In this document: piece after piece, positions 30,283 through 39,083 of the stretch
Layout of the letters: every line of letters begins with the position of its first letter
How positions within the stretch are numbered: the first letter of the stretch is position 1
Assembly: GCA_964427895.1 (NCBI GenBank)
Contig: CAYRUZ010000008.1
Location: 1 to 45,484, forward strand
From: CAYRUZ01 sp964427895
GTDB taxonomy: Bacteria; Patescibacteriota; Gracilibacteria; Peribacterales; Peribacteraceae
Direction: 5' to 3'
Length of the DNA: 45,484 bases
Made by a program: the position numbers and the translations under genes
Notes under the pieces: generated by a model
The model's input: the letters and a program-made list of their open reading frames with translations, nothing else
Told to the model about the DNA's origin: nothing
The model's database searches: none

Positions 30283-30645
30283 TTAGTTTTTCGTCGTCGT
30301 TGAGGTCCCCATCGCCACGGGCAATGCCCCTGCGACATAACTCGGTTTTTTCACATTGAGCATGGAGAGAATGCGCTCGTCATTCTGGAGGTGATCCAAC
30401 GCCTGCTCTTCGGCGATGCGCATTTTGACGATTTCCTGCTCCAGGTGGAGCTGCGTGCGCTCGCGTTCGAGCGTGCGCAGTTGGTATCCCTTCGTGGCGT
30501 TGGCGTTCTGATGAAACAGGATGAGGAGGGCGAGCACGAAAATCAGCACGCCGATCGAGACCATGAGCAGCATGGTGCTCTGATCAATCATCCGTCCGAG
30601 GGACGAACGACGGGGAATGGCCGATTCTGACGCAGGGAATGACAC
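30283..30645 (-). CDS. FtsL/DivIC-like septum protein
   Basis: This 120-residue bitopic protein has a cytoplasmic N-terminus, one membrane helix (about 23-44), and a coiled coil (about 52-92, many Glu/Arg/Leu). The order and size match FtsL or DivIC, which help assemble the divisome, and it follows rsmH by 2 bases, the usual place for ftsL. Sequence divergence means FtsL versus DivIC is not settled. The Ala/Thr-rich C-terminal tail (GTSTTTKN) is unusual. Confidence 0.75.
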   Translation of the reverse strand: MSFPASESAIPRRSSLGRMIDQSTMLLMVSIGVLIFVLALLILFHQNANATKGYQLRTLERERTQLHLEQEIVKMRIAEEQALDHLQNDERILSMLNVKKPSYVAGALPVAMGTSTTTKN

Positions 30646-30647
30646 GT

Positions 30648-31547
30648 TTAGGAGGAAGGGCGTTCGATGATGCGCAGCAGTGCGCTGCGCGAGCGTGGAT
30701 TGTCGCGGATTTCGTCGTCGCTTGGACGAATGGGACGCTTGGTGAGGAGACGGAACGATGCGGAGGTGACCGCTTTACCGGTGACCGGATCTCGCTCCGG
30801 CTCGGACAGAGCGCGAAATGCGTGCTTCACGAGGCGATCTTCGAGCGAGTGGTACGAAATGACGGCCATGCGTCCGCCCGGAAGCAGCAGCGTGGGTCCG
30901 ACGCGCAGAAGCGTGTCGAGAGCTCCCATCTCGTCATTCACCCAGATGCGCAACGCCTGGAAGACCTGTGGCAAAACCTTGGGGGCATCGCGCCGGAAAG
31001 CGCCTTCTACCAGCGACTTCAATTCCGTCGTCGTGACTGGAGGATGCTCCAATAGGTGCTTCGTCAGGCGGTACACGCCGGGGAATTCCCCGTACCGCTT
31101 AAGCACCTCCAGGAGTTCGTCTTCACTCGCAGAAGCGATGCGCTCGGCAGCCGTAGCGCCCTTCGAGCGGTCGAACCGCAGATCCAACGGACCATCGAAG
31201 CGAAACGAGAAGCCTCGGCTGGCATCATCTACGTGCGGAGAACTAAGGCCCAAATCCGCAAAGAGAATATCCGTCGGCGGCAATCCCAGTGAAGGCAGCT
31301 GCGCGAAGTTTGCATGGAGGAAGCGCGTCCGTCCTTCGAACGGCGACAACCGTTCGCGTGCGGTGCGCAGATTCTCCTCGTCCGCATCGAGTCCGATGAG
31401 ACGGCCGTCGGGAGACGTCGCCTGCAGGAAAGATCCGGCATGACCACCTAATCCCAGAGTCACGTCGATGACCGACGTGCCGGGACGCGGCGCGAGAAGA
31501 TCGAGCACCGTCGTTTGAAGGACCGGGACATGATGGAAATTCTCCAT
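30648..31547 (-). CDS. rsmH: 16S rRNA m4C1402 methyltransferase
   Basis: This 299-residue protein (old name MraW) methylates C1402 of 16S rRNA in the decoding centre. Visible features: HVPVL at the N-terminus, DVTLGLGGHA (SAM binding), DLGLSSPHVDDASRGFSFR, DLRFDR, SYHSLEDRLVK and NPRSRSALLR at the C-terminus. The start is the ATG at 31547 (MENFHHVPVL); the longer frame from 31772 has no similarity and runs through the upstream tRNA. It is transcribed with the ftsL-like gene, divergent from tRNA-Ser; no mraZ is seen upstream. Confidence 0.96.
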   Translation of the reverse strand: MENFHHVPVLQTTVLDLLAPRPGTSVIDVTLGLGGHAGSFLQATSPDGRLIGLDADEENLRTARERLSPFEGRTRFLHANFAQLPSLGLPPTDILFADLGLSSPHVDDASRGFSFRFDGPLDLRFDRSKGATAAERIASASEDELLEVLKRYGEFPGVYRLTKHLLEHPPVTTTELKSLVEGAFRRDAPKVLPQVFQALRIWVNDEMGALDTLLRVGPTLLLPGGRMAVISYHSLEDRLVKHAFRALSEPERDPVTGKAVTSASFRLLTKRPIRPSDDEIRDNPRSRSALLRIIERPSS

Positions 31548-31741
31548 CGGCTGCTGGGAGTCTACGGTACGGGCCCGAACCGACCAACGTTTTTCCCTTG
31601 CGAAAAAATGACACTCGATTGATGCATACAAAAATTGATCATTTGTGAGGCCATTCCGGCGCTCCCCTCCTCCAGTTGGGGCGAGTACCAAGACCCGAAT
31701 CTTTGCCATCGCTGGGGCCTCGTCTATACTCGCGCGGCCGC

Positions 31742-31835
31742 GGAGAGGTGGCCGAGTGGCTGAAGGCACCACACTGCTAATGTGGTATACGGGCTAAAAC
31801 CCGTATCGAGGGTTCGAATCCCTCCCTCTCCGCCA
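31742..31835 (+). tRNA. tRNA-Ser (GCU anticodon)
   Basis: Acceptor GGAGAGG/CCTCTCC, D-arm with GTGGCCGAGTGGCTGAAGGC, anticodon stem-loop CCACA-CTGCTAA-TGTGG (anticodon GCT), a long variable arm (TACGGGCTAAAACCCGTA, class II), T-loop TTCGAAT, discriminator G and encoded CCA. The GT39-like gene begins 36 bases further on, with no terminator between. Confidence 0.95.
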
Positions 31836-31871
31836 GCAACACACCCACACGAAATATCGCCCAGTGATATC

Positions 31872-33215
31872 ATGCAGGCCTTGGCACACGCCGATTCATC
31901 GCCGCATCGACCGCATGGGCCGTCCGTGAAAACGGAGCACCTGTTCCTTGGGCTCTTCCTGTTGATGCACGCGTGGATCTACGTGGCGTTCAGGGGCACG
32001 GTGGGATGGGACGTACCGCCGCACATGGACATGATTGATGCGTGGCCCTGGAGCGCAACGCGTTGGCCGGTGGGATCGACGTTCTATTCCTATCACCCAC
32101 CGTTCATCTTCGCGTTGCAGCGGTTATGCACGATGATCGGTTTCACGCCGATCGGCAGCGTGCACTTCACCGACATGCTTGCCACGCTCGTCGCATTCTT
32201 CTTTCTGCGCGCGACAATCAAGCGACTCGGCGCTCTGCATACGTGGACGGGATTTGTCTTCCTCTACGTCACCACCTCGCTGCCCATGACGGTCTATCTC
32301 GCCCGCAGCGTGAACATGGACGTGTTCGTGCTCGCGCAGGCCGCCGCGACGCTCTACTTCTCGGTGCGCCTATGCACGAATTCCGGGCCGCTGGACCGCA
32401 CGGCGGCGGGCGGTGCCGTCGTCGCACTGGCGCTGTCTTTGCTCTCGAAGTTCAGCGGCATACTGCTTCTGGGCATACCCCCATTGATCGCGCTTGTGCT
32501 TGCGGATTCGCGCAAGCAAGCAATGCGCCTCTTCCTTGTCGGATGCGCCGTCAGCGGTTTGGCCGTTTCCATGGTGTCGCCCTACTACGTCGGCCGCTAC
32601 TACGTGCAAACGGGAAAGTTGCTGGTATCCAACATGGACCTGCCGCGGTATCGCAGCGCCCGATTGCAATCGCAGTACGTCCTGCGCGATCAAGACCGCA
32701 TCGGCTTTTTGCGCGACTACCTGTTCGGCAACGACCCCGAAGCGCCGGGCATGGATGACCGCGACCAGAAGCACGCGCGCATGATCAACACCTGGAAAGA
32801 CTTCTGGGCGGGAAACAATCGCAATCTCAAACAGTCCTCGCTCTCCGTCGCGCTCAGCACGGTGTACGCCAATCTGGCAGTTCTCTTTATGGCGGCAGGC
32901 GCTTGCGTATGGGCTGCGCGCCACAAGCGCAGGACCGCTTTCGACCGACTCGGAACGGCGTTCATCCTGCTCGCGATCGTCCACGTCCTCTTCATTACGA
33001 CATACGGCTACGTGTATCCGCATACCCGTGGAGTGACGAACAAGGGAATTTACATCGTCCCCGCGATCTATGGCTTGGGGTACCTCGTGGCACTCGCGGC
33101 GACGGCCATCCCCTTCTCCAAACCGACATCTCGGTGGTACGCGCCCTTGAAAGTCACGCTGATGACGATGCTCGCCGCCTACATGGTGCTCAACGCGGCG
33201 CTGCCGGTGTACTGA
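31872..33215 (+). CDS. Second GT39/PMT-like membrane glycosyltransferase
   Basis: This 447-residue protein has a hydrophilic N-terminus and about ten membrane segments. The first outer loop carries GWDVPPHMDMIDAW and STFYSYHPPFIF, a D-containing loop typical of the PMT/ArnT class, here followed by an H-P-P-F motif near the ends of the loop. It differs from the protein at 28171, so it is a second enzyme of the class and not a recent copy. The ATG at 31872 lies 36 bases after tRNA-Ser with no promoter or terminator in between, so it may be transcribed from the tRNA promoter. The substrate is unknown. Confidence 0.85.
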   Translation: MQALAHADSSPHRPHGPSVKTEHLFLGLFLLMHAWIYVAFRGTVGWDVPPHMDMIDAWPWSATRWPVGSTFYSYHPPFIFALQRLCTMIGFTPIGSVHFTDMLATLVAFFFLRATIKRLGALHTWTGFVFLYVTTSLPMTVYLARSVNMDVFVLAQAAATLYFSVRLCTNSGPLDRTAAGGAVVALALSLLSKFSGILLLGIPPLIALVLADSRKQAMRLFLVGCAVSGLAVSMVSPYYVGRYYVQTGKLLVSNMDLPRYRSARLQSQYVLRDQDRIGFLRDYLFGNDPEAPGMDDRDQKHARMINTWKDFWAGNNRNLKQSSLSVALSTVYANLAVLFMAAGACVWAARHKRRTAFDRLGTAFILLAIVHVLFITTYGYVYPHTRGVTNKGIYIVPAIYGLGYLVALAATAIPFSKPTSRWYAPLKVTLMTMLAAYMVLNAALPVY

Positions 33216-33288
33216 TGTGGAAAAGTCCGCGCGAGCTCTTCCGAATGTTTTGCGCAATCTGCTGCGAAAATTTTGCCTGTGCTACAGA

Positions 33289-33308
33289 ATGTACTATTGC
33301 CTGTACAT
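33289..33308 (+). promoter_or_regulatory. Inverted repeat, candidate MarR operator
   Basis: ATGTAC-8-GTACAT lies over the predicted -35 (TGTACA, 33302-33307) of the MarR-family gene; the -10 TATCAT is at 33325-33330, 17 bp further, and the ATG is 8 nt after that. An imperfect direct repeat of TTGCCTGT surrounds it. Confidence 0.5.
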
Positions 33309-33338
33309 AGTTAATTCACTTACCTATCATATGAAACG

Positions 33339-33773
33339 ATGAATGCCTCCCCTCGCACACCCGAAGACCTCTTCCTTCTGCTCGCGGGGATGCAAGGTGG
33401 GCTCAAGCGTTTCGCGGAATGGGAATTCCGCCGCATCGGCATAGGGCTATCGGAATACGTCTTCCTGCGTACCGTGGATCGCGTGCCTCATGCAACGGCC
33501 TCCGACATACGGCAACGGCTGGGTACCACCGCCCCTGCCGTCGCGCAGACGGTGCGGCTGCTGGAAAGCAAACACCTCATCGAGCGGCGCAAGGACGTGC
33601 GCGATATCCGGCGCCAACGCATCTCCCTCACGAAAAAAGGGATGTCGGCGGTACGCGAGGCACGGTCCATTCTCGGCCGCAGGTTGCGCGCGACGGAATG
33701 GAATGAGGAGAAACTCGCCGCGCTGCATCATCAACTCACCGTTTTGTCGGCTGCACTTCAATCGAACGACTGA
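33339..33773 (+). CDS. MarR-family transcriptional regulator
   Basis: This 144-residue winged-helix protein has the MarR pattern: a helical dimerisation region, recognition helix (ATASDIRQRLGTTAPAVAQTVRLLESKHLIERRKD, about 52-86) and the wing DIRRQRISLTKKG (about 88-100). MarR proteins repress promoters until a small ligand binds. An inverted repeat overlapping the -35 of this gene suggests autoregulation. No efflux pump or oxidoreductase sits beside it, so its target besides itself is unknown. Its stop abuts the stop of the convergent nuclease gene. Confidence 0.88.
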   Translation: MNASPRTPEDLFLLLAGMQGGLKRFAEWEFRRIGIGLSEYVFLRTVDRVPHATASDIRQRLGTTAPAVAQTVRLLESKHLIERRKDVRDIRRQRISLTKKGMSAVREARSILGRRLRATEWNEEKLAALHHQLTVLSAALQSND

Positions 33774-34508
33774 TCACACGGCGTTGGCTCCGCGACGGTA
33801 CGCACACCACGGACAACCGGCGACCGGCGGTGGCAAAGCGTGGGCAAGCAGTGCGTCTTTTGCTTCGCGCAAAGCGGGATCGATCCATGCATCGGACCCT
33901 TCGTACGGCAGGATGGTCGTGCGGAACTCCAGACGCTGGTCGAATGATTCCCGGTCCTGGACGGCACTGACGAAATAGAGGTAACCAACGGGCGAGACGG
34001 CGATACCCTGGCCGCGCAGCAACCATTGGTAGACTTCGATTTGGCGTTTGTATCCGGAACGGTTCGGATCATCCAGCGTCGGCGTGCGCTGCACACCCGT
34101 CGCCTTATAGTCCACGACTGCCACGCTCCCGTCGTTCATCAGCCATGCATCGTCGATTGCGCCGTAGACGACGATGTTCGTTGCGGCATGCAGGACTTGC
34201 ACACCGTGGTTCATGTCGCGCCATTCTTCCAGTGATCGGTGACGCAGAGGAACGCCGTCGATGCCGAACAAACGCATGGAGGGATGAGGCTCGCCGCGCA
34301 ACCGGTAGCCGTCGAATTCCCGCTTCAGAAGCTGATCGACGGCCAAGTTGAGGGTGAACGGCGCGCTGTCTGGCCGTGACACCCCGTATCGCCTGTCAAG
34401 CACGAAACACCGCGGACAATCCAGGAACAACGCGAGCTTCGAACGACTGAGCGCGTACGGATCGGTGCGTGCGGGATCGAAGAGCCGGTGACCGCGTGCG
34501 ACATCCAT
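33774..34508 (-). CDS. PD-(D/E)XK nuclease, Cas4/RecB-like with four cysteines
   Basis: This 244-residue protein has the nuclease core GAIDDAW (D119/D120), VVDYKAT (D133, K135) and QIEVYQWLL (Q156, the QxxxY motif). It has a CPRC pair at 31-34 and a CPWC pair at 232-235, four cysteines that in Cas4 and AddB hold an iron-sulfur cluster linking the two ends of the chain. No cas genes or CRISPR array are present, so a general DNA-processing or repair role is more likely than adaptation. The ATG at 34508 (not 34586) is chosen because the core starts after it. Confidence 0.85.
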   Translation of the reverse strand: MDVARGHRLFDPARTDPYALSRSKLALFLDCPRCFVLDRRYGVSRPDSAPFTLNLAVDQLLKREFDGYRLRGEPHPSMRLFGIDGVPLRHRSLEEWRDMNHGVQVLHAATNIVVYGAIDDAWLMNDGSVAVVDYKATGVQRTPTLDDPNRSGYKRQIEVYQWLLRGQGIAVSPVGYLYFVSAVQDRESFDQRLEFRTTILPYEGSDAWIDPALREAKDALLAHALPPPVAGCPWCAYRRGANAV

Positions 34509-34591
34509 CGAGATAGTGATGACATGATTTGACGCGAAAGGAAACAGGAATGCGCCGTTCGCGGCGGAGGCTTGTCGTATACTCACGCCAT

Positions 34592-35128
34592 ATGGATATC
34601 AACCAATCGATCAACCGCACGGCAACGATGCATCCGTACAGCACGGCAGTCGTGGGACTGCTTTTCGTCATCGCGGGTTTCTACATCGCGACGTCCTACG
34701 TGGTGGAGGGATATCTCAAGATGGTGAGCAACAGCGGGGATTTCATGGAAGCGCTCATCCAGCGTGAATGGATCGAAAAGGACATTAAGGCTCGCAAGGA
34801 CATGACCCCCGAGATGGTTTCGTACTTCAAGGAGAAAATTGATACCCTCGACAAGAAACAGATCGACGACCTCGTTGACCGCGTGACGAAGAAGCTTGAA
34901 GCGGACAAGAAGCTGAGCGAGCGCCAAGCGCAGCTGGACCAGGTGGAACTGCTGCTTTTCCAGAAGCGCGAAGTCGTGAGCTTCTACTACTGGTACTTCC
35001 GCATGCTGGGCATCTTCGCCGCAATCCTATTAGCCATCGGCACGATGCTCACGACCAAGGGCGTGGTGCGCATCCGCTTCAGCGCGGCTGACCCGCACCA
35101 TCGCAGCACGAAACACGCGAAGAGTTGA
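34592..35128 (+). CDS. Membrane protein with two helices and a coiled coil
   Basis: This 178-residue protein has a membrane segment at about 18-40, a long charged helix (about 55-125, Lys/Glu/Asp rich, probably a coiled coil) and a second membrane segment near the C-terminus (about 135-158). I do not recognise the family. A TATACT -10 lies 8 nt before the ATG. It is divergent from the nuclease gene and convergent with mscL, whose stop is 3 bases away. Confidence 0.7.
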   Translation: MDINQSINRTATMHPYSTAVVGLLFVIAGFYIATSYVVEGYLKMVSNSGDFMEALIQREWIEKDIKARKDMTPEMVSYFKEKIDTLDKKQIDDLVDRVTKKLEADKKLSERQAQLDQVELLLFQKREVVSFYYWYFRMLGIFAAILLAIGTMLTTKGVVRIRFSAADPHHRSTKHAKS

Positions 35129-35131
35129 TGC

Positions 35132-35623
35132 TCAGGCCGCCTGCGGCTGATTCGTCAGTGCCGACGTGCAGTGCGCGCATTTCGTGGCAGCCAACGGAAT
35201 GTCGCTGAGGCAGTGGGGGCACTTCTTCGTCGTCGGCTGGGCGGGCGTCTCCGGACGCTTGAGGCGGTTGATCTGGCGGATGAGGAGGAACACGACAAAC
35301 GCGACGATGACGAAATTGAGGACGGTGTTGAGGAATACGCCGTAATTGATGGTGGCAGCTCCCCACTCTTTGGCCTGGGCGATGCTCTGCGGATTGCGAC
35401 CGGAGAGGTCGATGAACAGACTGGAAAAATCCACCTTTCCGAGCAAGAGCCCGATAGGCGGCATGATGATGTCATTCACCAGGGATTGGACGATGGGATT
35501 GAATGCCGAACCGATCATGACGCCGACCGCGAGGTCGATGACGTTGCCGCGGACGGCGAACTCCTTGAATTCCTTGGCGAAGCTCGAGCCTTTGCTTTTG
35601 ACTGCGTTGAGGGTGGGTTCCAT
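35132..35623 (-). CDS. mscL: Large-conductance mechanosensitive channel with C-terminal zinc ribbon
   Basis: This 163-residue protein protects cells from lysis after osmotic downshock. The MscL core is clear: FAVRGNVIDLAVGVMIGSAF, NDIIMPPIGLLLG and the second membrane helix (VLNFVIVAFVVFLLI). A short zinc ribbon follows (CPHC ... CAHC, about 138-155) that the E. coli protein lacks; similar tails exist in other bacteria. The ATG at 35623 is preferred over 35659; a TAGCAT hexamer lies 7 nt upstream. Confidence 0.95.
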   Translation of the reverse strand: MEPTLNAVKSKGSSFAKEFKEFAVRGNVIDLAVGVMIGSAFNPIVQSLVNDIIMPPIGLLLGKVDFSSLFIDLSGRNPQSIAQAKEWGAATINYGVFLNTVLNFVIVAFVVFLLIRQINRLKRPETPAQPTTKKCPHCLSDIPLAATKCAHCTSALTNQPQAA

Positions 35624-35633
35624 GCCCCGGATG

Positions 35634-38135
35634 CTAATCCTTGGCTCCAGAGCGTACAAGAGGGCCCCCGAGCAAACCGACGATCTTCATCAGCTCGAAG
35701 ACGATCAGACCCAACAACGCCAACGAGAACGTGAGCAGCAATTCGGCGGCATTCAGCGGCACGAGGCGGAACACGATGTTGGCGGGCGTGTACAGCAGGA
35801 TGAACTGCAACACGAATGGCAACGCGACGGCGCCAAGCAGGAAGCGGTTACTAAAGACTCCGATGCGATGGAGCGGCAAACGGCTGCGCGACGTGAAGGT
35901 GAAGCACAGCTCGTGGAAGATGACGAAGGTGAAGAGCATCGTGCGGGCCTTTTCGATCGATACGCCCTGCGAGAGCAGCACGGAGAATAAAATGAAGCCC
36001 ACCGCGAACGACCACAGGACGGAAAGAGCGATGGTCGCCCATTGGCCGCTGAAAATGCCCTCGTCGCGCGGGCGCGGAGGACGCTGCATGATGTCTTTCT
36101 CGGCCTCCTCGACGGAAAGCGCGAGGGCCGGGAGACCGTCGGACATCAAGTTGATCCAGAGGATGTGGATGGTGAGATACGGCAAAGGCATCTGCAAAAT
36201 GAGCGCGACGAGGAAATACAGCAGCTCCGAAAAATTCGTCCGCATGAGGAACAGGATGAACTTGCGGATGTTGTCGTAGAGGCGGCGTCCTTCGCGGATG
36301 GCGACGACGATGGTCGCGTAATTGTCGTCGGTCAGCACGATGCTCGCAGCCTCGCGGGCGATCTGCGTTCCTTTCAGTCCCATCGCCACCCCGACGTTTG
36401 CCGCCTTGAGCGCCGGTGCATCGTTGATGCCGTCTCCTGTCATGGCCACCACTTCGCCGAGCGACTGATAGGCCTGCAGGATGGCGATCTTGTGCATGGG
36501 CGAGACGCGCGCGTAAACGCCCGTGGTCTTGGCGCGCTCACGCAGTTGTTCGAGGGTGAGGGTGTCGATTTCCGCCCCCTCCATCACCTTGCCGTGAATT
36601 CCGACGGACTTGGCGACCGTCTGGGCGGTCACGGCGTTGTCGCCGGTGATCATCACCGTGCGGATGCCTGCCCGCTGCGCTTCGGCAATGGCATGATCCA
36701 CGCCCGGACGCGGGGGATCTTTCATGGCGATCAATCCGACCAACTTCAGCGTCTTGCCCGTGCCGTGCGCGCACGCGAGAACGCGCAGGCCACGCGCTGC
36801 CATTTCCGCGTTCTTCTTGATGAAGTCCGCGTCGCCGCCGGCGAGCTGCGCGACAATTTCGGGGGCACCCTTCACGTATTCGTCCTCGCCGTGACGAGTG
36901 CGCATGTGTTTCCCTTCGGACGTGAACGGCACCAATTCCTCGTCGATCGGCAGACGGAGGACGCCCTTCTGTTCCGCATGCTGAATAAGAGCAACCTCAG
37001 TGGGATCTCCGAGATCGGCGTTGGCGCGGTTGCATGACGCTGCGATGCGGATGAGCAGGTCCTCGTCTTTGGATGACGCGCCAGTGGGCAGCCACGTCTC
37101 GACGACGCTCATCTTGTTCTGGGTGATGGTGCCGGTCTTATCGGTGCAAATAAGGGTGATGCTGCCAAGCGCCTCCAGGGCGGCGAGGCGGCGCACCAGG
37201 ACGTTGCGGGTGACCATGCGTCGCACCCCCATGGCCAGGCAGACGGTGATGACAGCGGGCAAACCTTCTGGGACGGCTGCGACCGCCAAGCTCACGGACA
37301 CGAGAAGGATCTGCAGGAAAGGCACGCCGTCGAAGAGACCGATGACGGCGATGACGATGCACAGCGCAAGGATGATGAGCCCCAACTGCGTACTGAGCGC
37401 CTCCATGCGCCTTTTCAGCGGCGTGACCGGAATGCGGGTTTCATGCACGAGGCGCGCGATGGCGCCGAGCGTTGTGGAAATGCCGACAGCCGTGACCACC
37501 GCCTCGCACGATCCCGCGACGATCTCCGTCGAAGTGAAGATCATGTTGGCCTGATCCTGCAGTTGCGTCGAATTCGTCACGCTCTGCGGATCTTTGGAAA
37601 CGGGCTCGACCTCGCCAGTCAACGACGATTCATTCACCTGCAAGTGCGACGACGACAGCAGGCGACCGTCGGCGGGCACCCGGTCGCCGGTGTCGAGCAC
37701 CATGATGTCGCCCGGAACGAGTTCCCGGGAAGGAATGAGCATCTCTTTCCCCTGACGGCGGACACGGACGTTGGGCGCGGACAGCGTGCGGAGAAGCGCC
37801 AGCGCCTCCTCCGCCTTGTATTCCTGCACGAACCCGAGCACCGCATTGAGGATGAGAATGGCAAAGATGACGAACGCGTCGGTGAACAGCGACAGCGTGA
37901 TGCGTTCTGCTTCCAGGAACGGCAAAACGATGGAAATGACGAGCGCGGCAAAAAGAATGTAGATGAACACGTCCTGGAACTGATGCAGGAACAACAGGAT
38001 GCGTGACGGTTTTTTCTGCGGCAGTTCGTTCCATCCGTACTCCGCTCGCAGCTTCGTTATGTCGGAAGCAGAGAGTCCCTCCATGGAAGAGTGCAGGGCG
38101 CGGAGGGCTTCACGCCCGGAAAGCGAAGCGAACAT
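35634..38135 (-). CDS. P2-type cation-transporting ATPase (Ca2+-ATPase-like)
   Basis: This 833-residue protein has the cation-ATPase N-terminal domain, ten membrane helices, actuator loop SLTGEVEPV (about 171-179), PEGLP in M4 (about 289-293, the hallmark of P2 calcium/sodium-potassium pumps), phosphorylation site D332-KTGT, and the hinge TGDGINDAPALKAANVGVAMG. It moves a cation, most likely Ca2+ (or Mn2+), out of the cell with ATP; Na+ or K+ cannot be ruled out. The start at 38135 (8 nt after a TACAAT) is preferred over the TTG at 38153. It is divergent from the ROK kinase gene. Confidence 0.93.
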   Translation of the reverse strand: MFASLSGREALRALHSSMEGLSASDITKLRAEYGWNELPQKKPSRILLFLHQFQDVFIYILFAALVISIVLPFLEAERITLSLFTDAFVIFAILILNAVLGFVQEYKAEEALALLRTLSAPNVRVRRQGKEMLIPSRELVPGDIMVLDTGDRVPADGRLLSSSHLQVNESSLTGEVEPVSKDPQSVTNSTQLQDQANMIFTSTEIVAGSCEAVVTAVGISTTLGAIARLVHETRIPVTPLKRRMEALSTQLGLIILALCIVIAVIGLFDGVPFLQILLVSVSLAVAAVPEGLPAVITVCLAMGVRRMVTRNVLVRRLAALEALGSITLICTDKTGTITQNKMSVVETWLPTGASSKDEDLLIRIAASCNRANADLGDPTEVALIQHAEQKGVLRLPIDEELVPFTSEGKHMRTRHGEDEYVKGAPEIVAQLAGGDADFIKKNAEMAARGLRVLACAHGTGKTLKLVGLIAMKDPPRPGVDHAIAEAQRAGIRTVMITGDNAVTAQTVAKSVGIHGKVMEGAEIDTLTLEQLRERAKTTGVYARVSPMHKIAILQAYQSLGEVVAMTGDGINDAPALKAANVGVAMGLKGTQIAREAASIVLTDDNYATIVVAIREGRRLYDNIRKFILFLMRTNFSELLYFLVALILQMPLPYLTIHILWINLMSDGLPALALSVEEAEKDIMQRPPRPRDEGIFSGQWATIALSVLWSFAVGFILFSVLLSQGVSIEKARTMLFTFVIFHELCFTFTSRSRLPLHRIGVFSNRFLLGAVALPFVLQFILLYTPANIVFRLVPLNAAELLLTFSLALLGLIVFELMKIVGLLGGPLVRSGAKD

Positions 38136-38200
38136 CGGCGGGAATTGTAGCAAACAAACTCCGCGCGCGACGAATGCTTTGTCGGTCTATTCCCCGCTGC

Positions 38201-38206
38201 TAGAGT
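38201..38206 (+). promoter_or_regulatory. -10 element of the ROK kinase gene
   Basis: TAGAGT ends 7 nt before the ATG at 38214, another short-distance promoter. Confidence 0.4.
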
Positions 38207-38213
38207 TGCGCGT

Positions 38214-39074
38214 ATGCCATCCATTATTGGTGTCGATCTCGGAGGAACAAAAATCGCGCTTGCGCGCTACGACAGCGCAACGTGGGACGTGCAGGAACAG
38301 AAAAGCATCGTCACGCGCGCATCGGAAGGATTTCCCGTGGTCATGGAAGACATGATCAGGGAGATCGAAAGTCTGAGGAAAGACGACACGACCGGCGTGG
38401 GCGTGGGAGTACCGGGATTGTTGCGTCAGCCCGAAGGACACCTCCTCAACGCGCCGAATATCCCCCATTCGCAGGATATTCCGGTCAAAAAAATACTGGA
38501 GGACCGCCTGAAATTGAAAGTCTCGGTGGAAAACGACGCACGCAGTTTCACGCTGGCCGAAGCGGTGCGCGGCGCGGGGCGCGGAAAGAAAGTGGTGGTG
38601 GGCCTCACGCTCGGCACGGGCGTTGGCGGCGGCATCGTCATCGACGGCAAAGTCTTTCACGGCGACGGCGGTTCCGCCGGAGAAGTGGGTCACATGCTAC
38701 TCCAGCCGGGCCAGCCTCCATACATCAGCGAGGATGATCGCGGAGAAGTGGAGCAATTCCTCTCGGGAACGGCGATGGGCAAGCGCTGTACGGCGGCAAA
38801 GAGCCCAACGGACTACCTGAACGGAGAGGTGTGCTCGTTCATGCAGCCACAGGTGTACCGCGAGACGGCATGGCTCTGCGTGAGTCTCATCTATCTGCTT
38901 AATCCCTCAATCATCGTGTTCGGGGGAAGCGCTGGTCACGCGCTGATGGCCCACCTCTCCGAGGTGCAGGCGGAATTGAAGCACTGGCTCCTGCCAGGCA
39001 CTCCCCTCCCCGTGCTTGCTCCGGCGGAATTGAAGCACGCGGGAACTCTGGGTGCGGCACTGGGAGCCGCGTGA
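38214..39074 (+). CDS. ROK-family sugar kinase (probable glucokinase)
   Basis: This 286-residue protein has the ROK pattern: N-terminal phosphate loop IGVDLGGTKIALA, catalytic VENDARSF (D in the ExND motif), GTGVGGGIV and GSAGEVGHM. ROK proteins use ATP to phosphorylate glucose, N-acetylmannosamine or related sugars. Most carry a CXCGXXGC zinc motif after the GEVGH; here that segment (QPGQPPYISEDDRGEVEQFLSG) has no cysteine, so the structural zinc site is missing. Substrate is therefore uncertain, though the position next to gnd and tal fits hexose entry into the pentose pathway. Confidence 0.88.
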   Translation: MPSIIGVDLGGTKIALARYDSATWDVQEQKSIVTRASEGFPVVMEDMIREIESLRKDDTTGVGVGVPGLLRQPEGHLLNAPNIPHSQDIPVKKILEDRLKLKVSVENDARSFTLAEAVRGAGRGKKVVVGLTLGTGVGGGIVIDGKVFHGDGGSAGEVGHMLLQPGQPPYISEDDRGEVEQFLSGTAMGKRCTAAKSPTDYLNGEVCSFMQPQVYRETAWLCVSLIYLLNPSIIVFGGSAGHALMAHLSEVQAELKHWLLPGTPLPVLAPAELKHAGTLGAALGAA

Positions 39075-39083
39075 GCGACAAGC

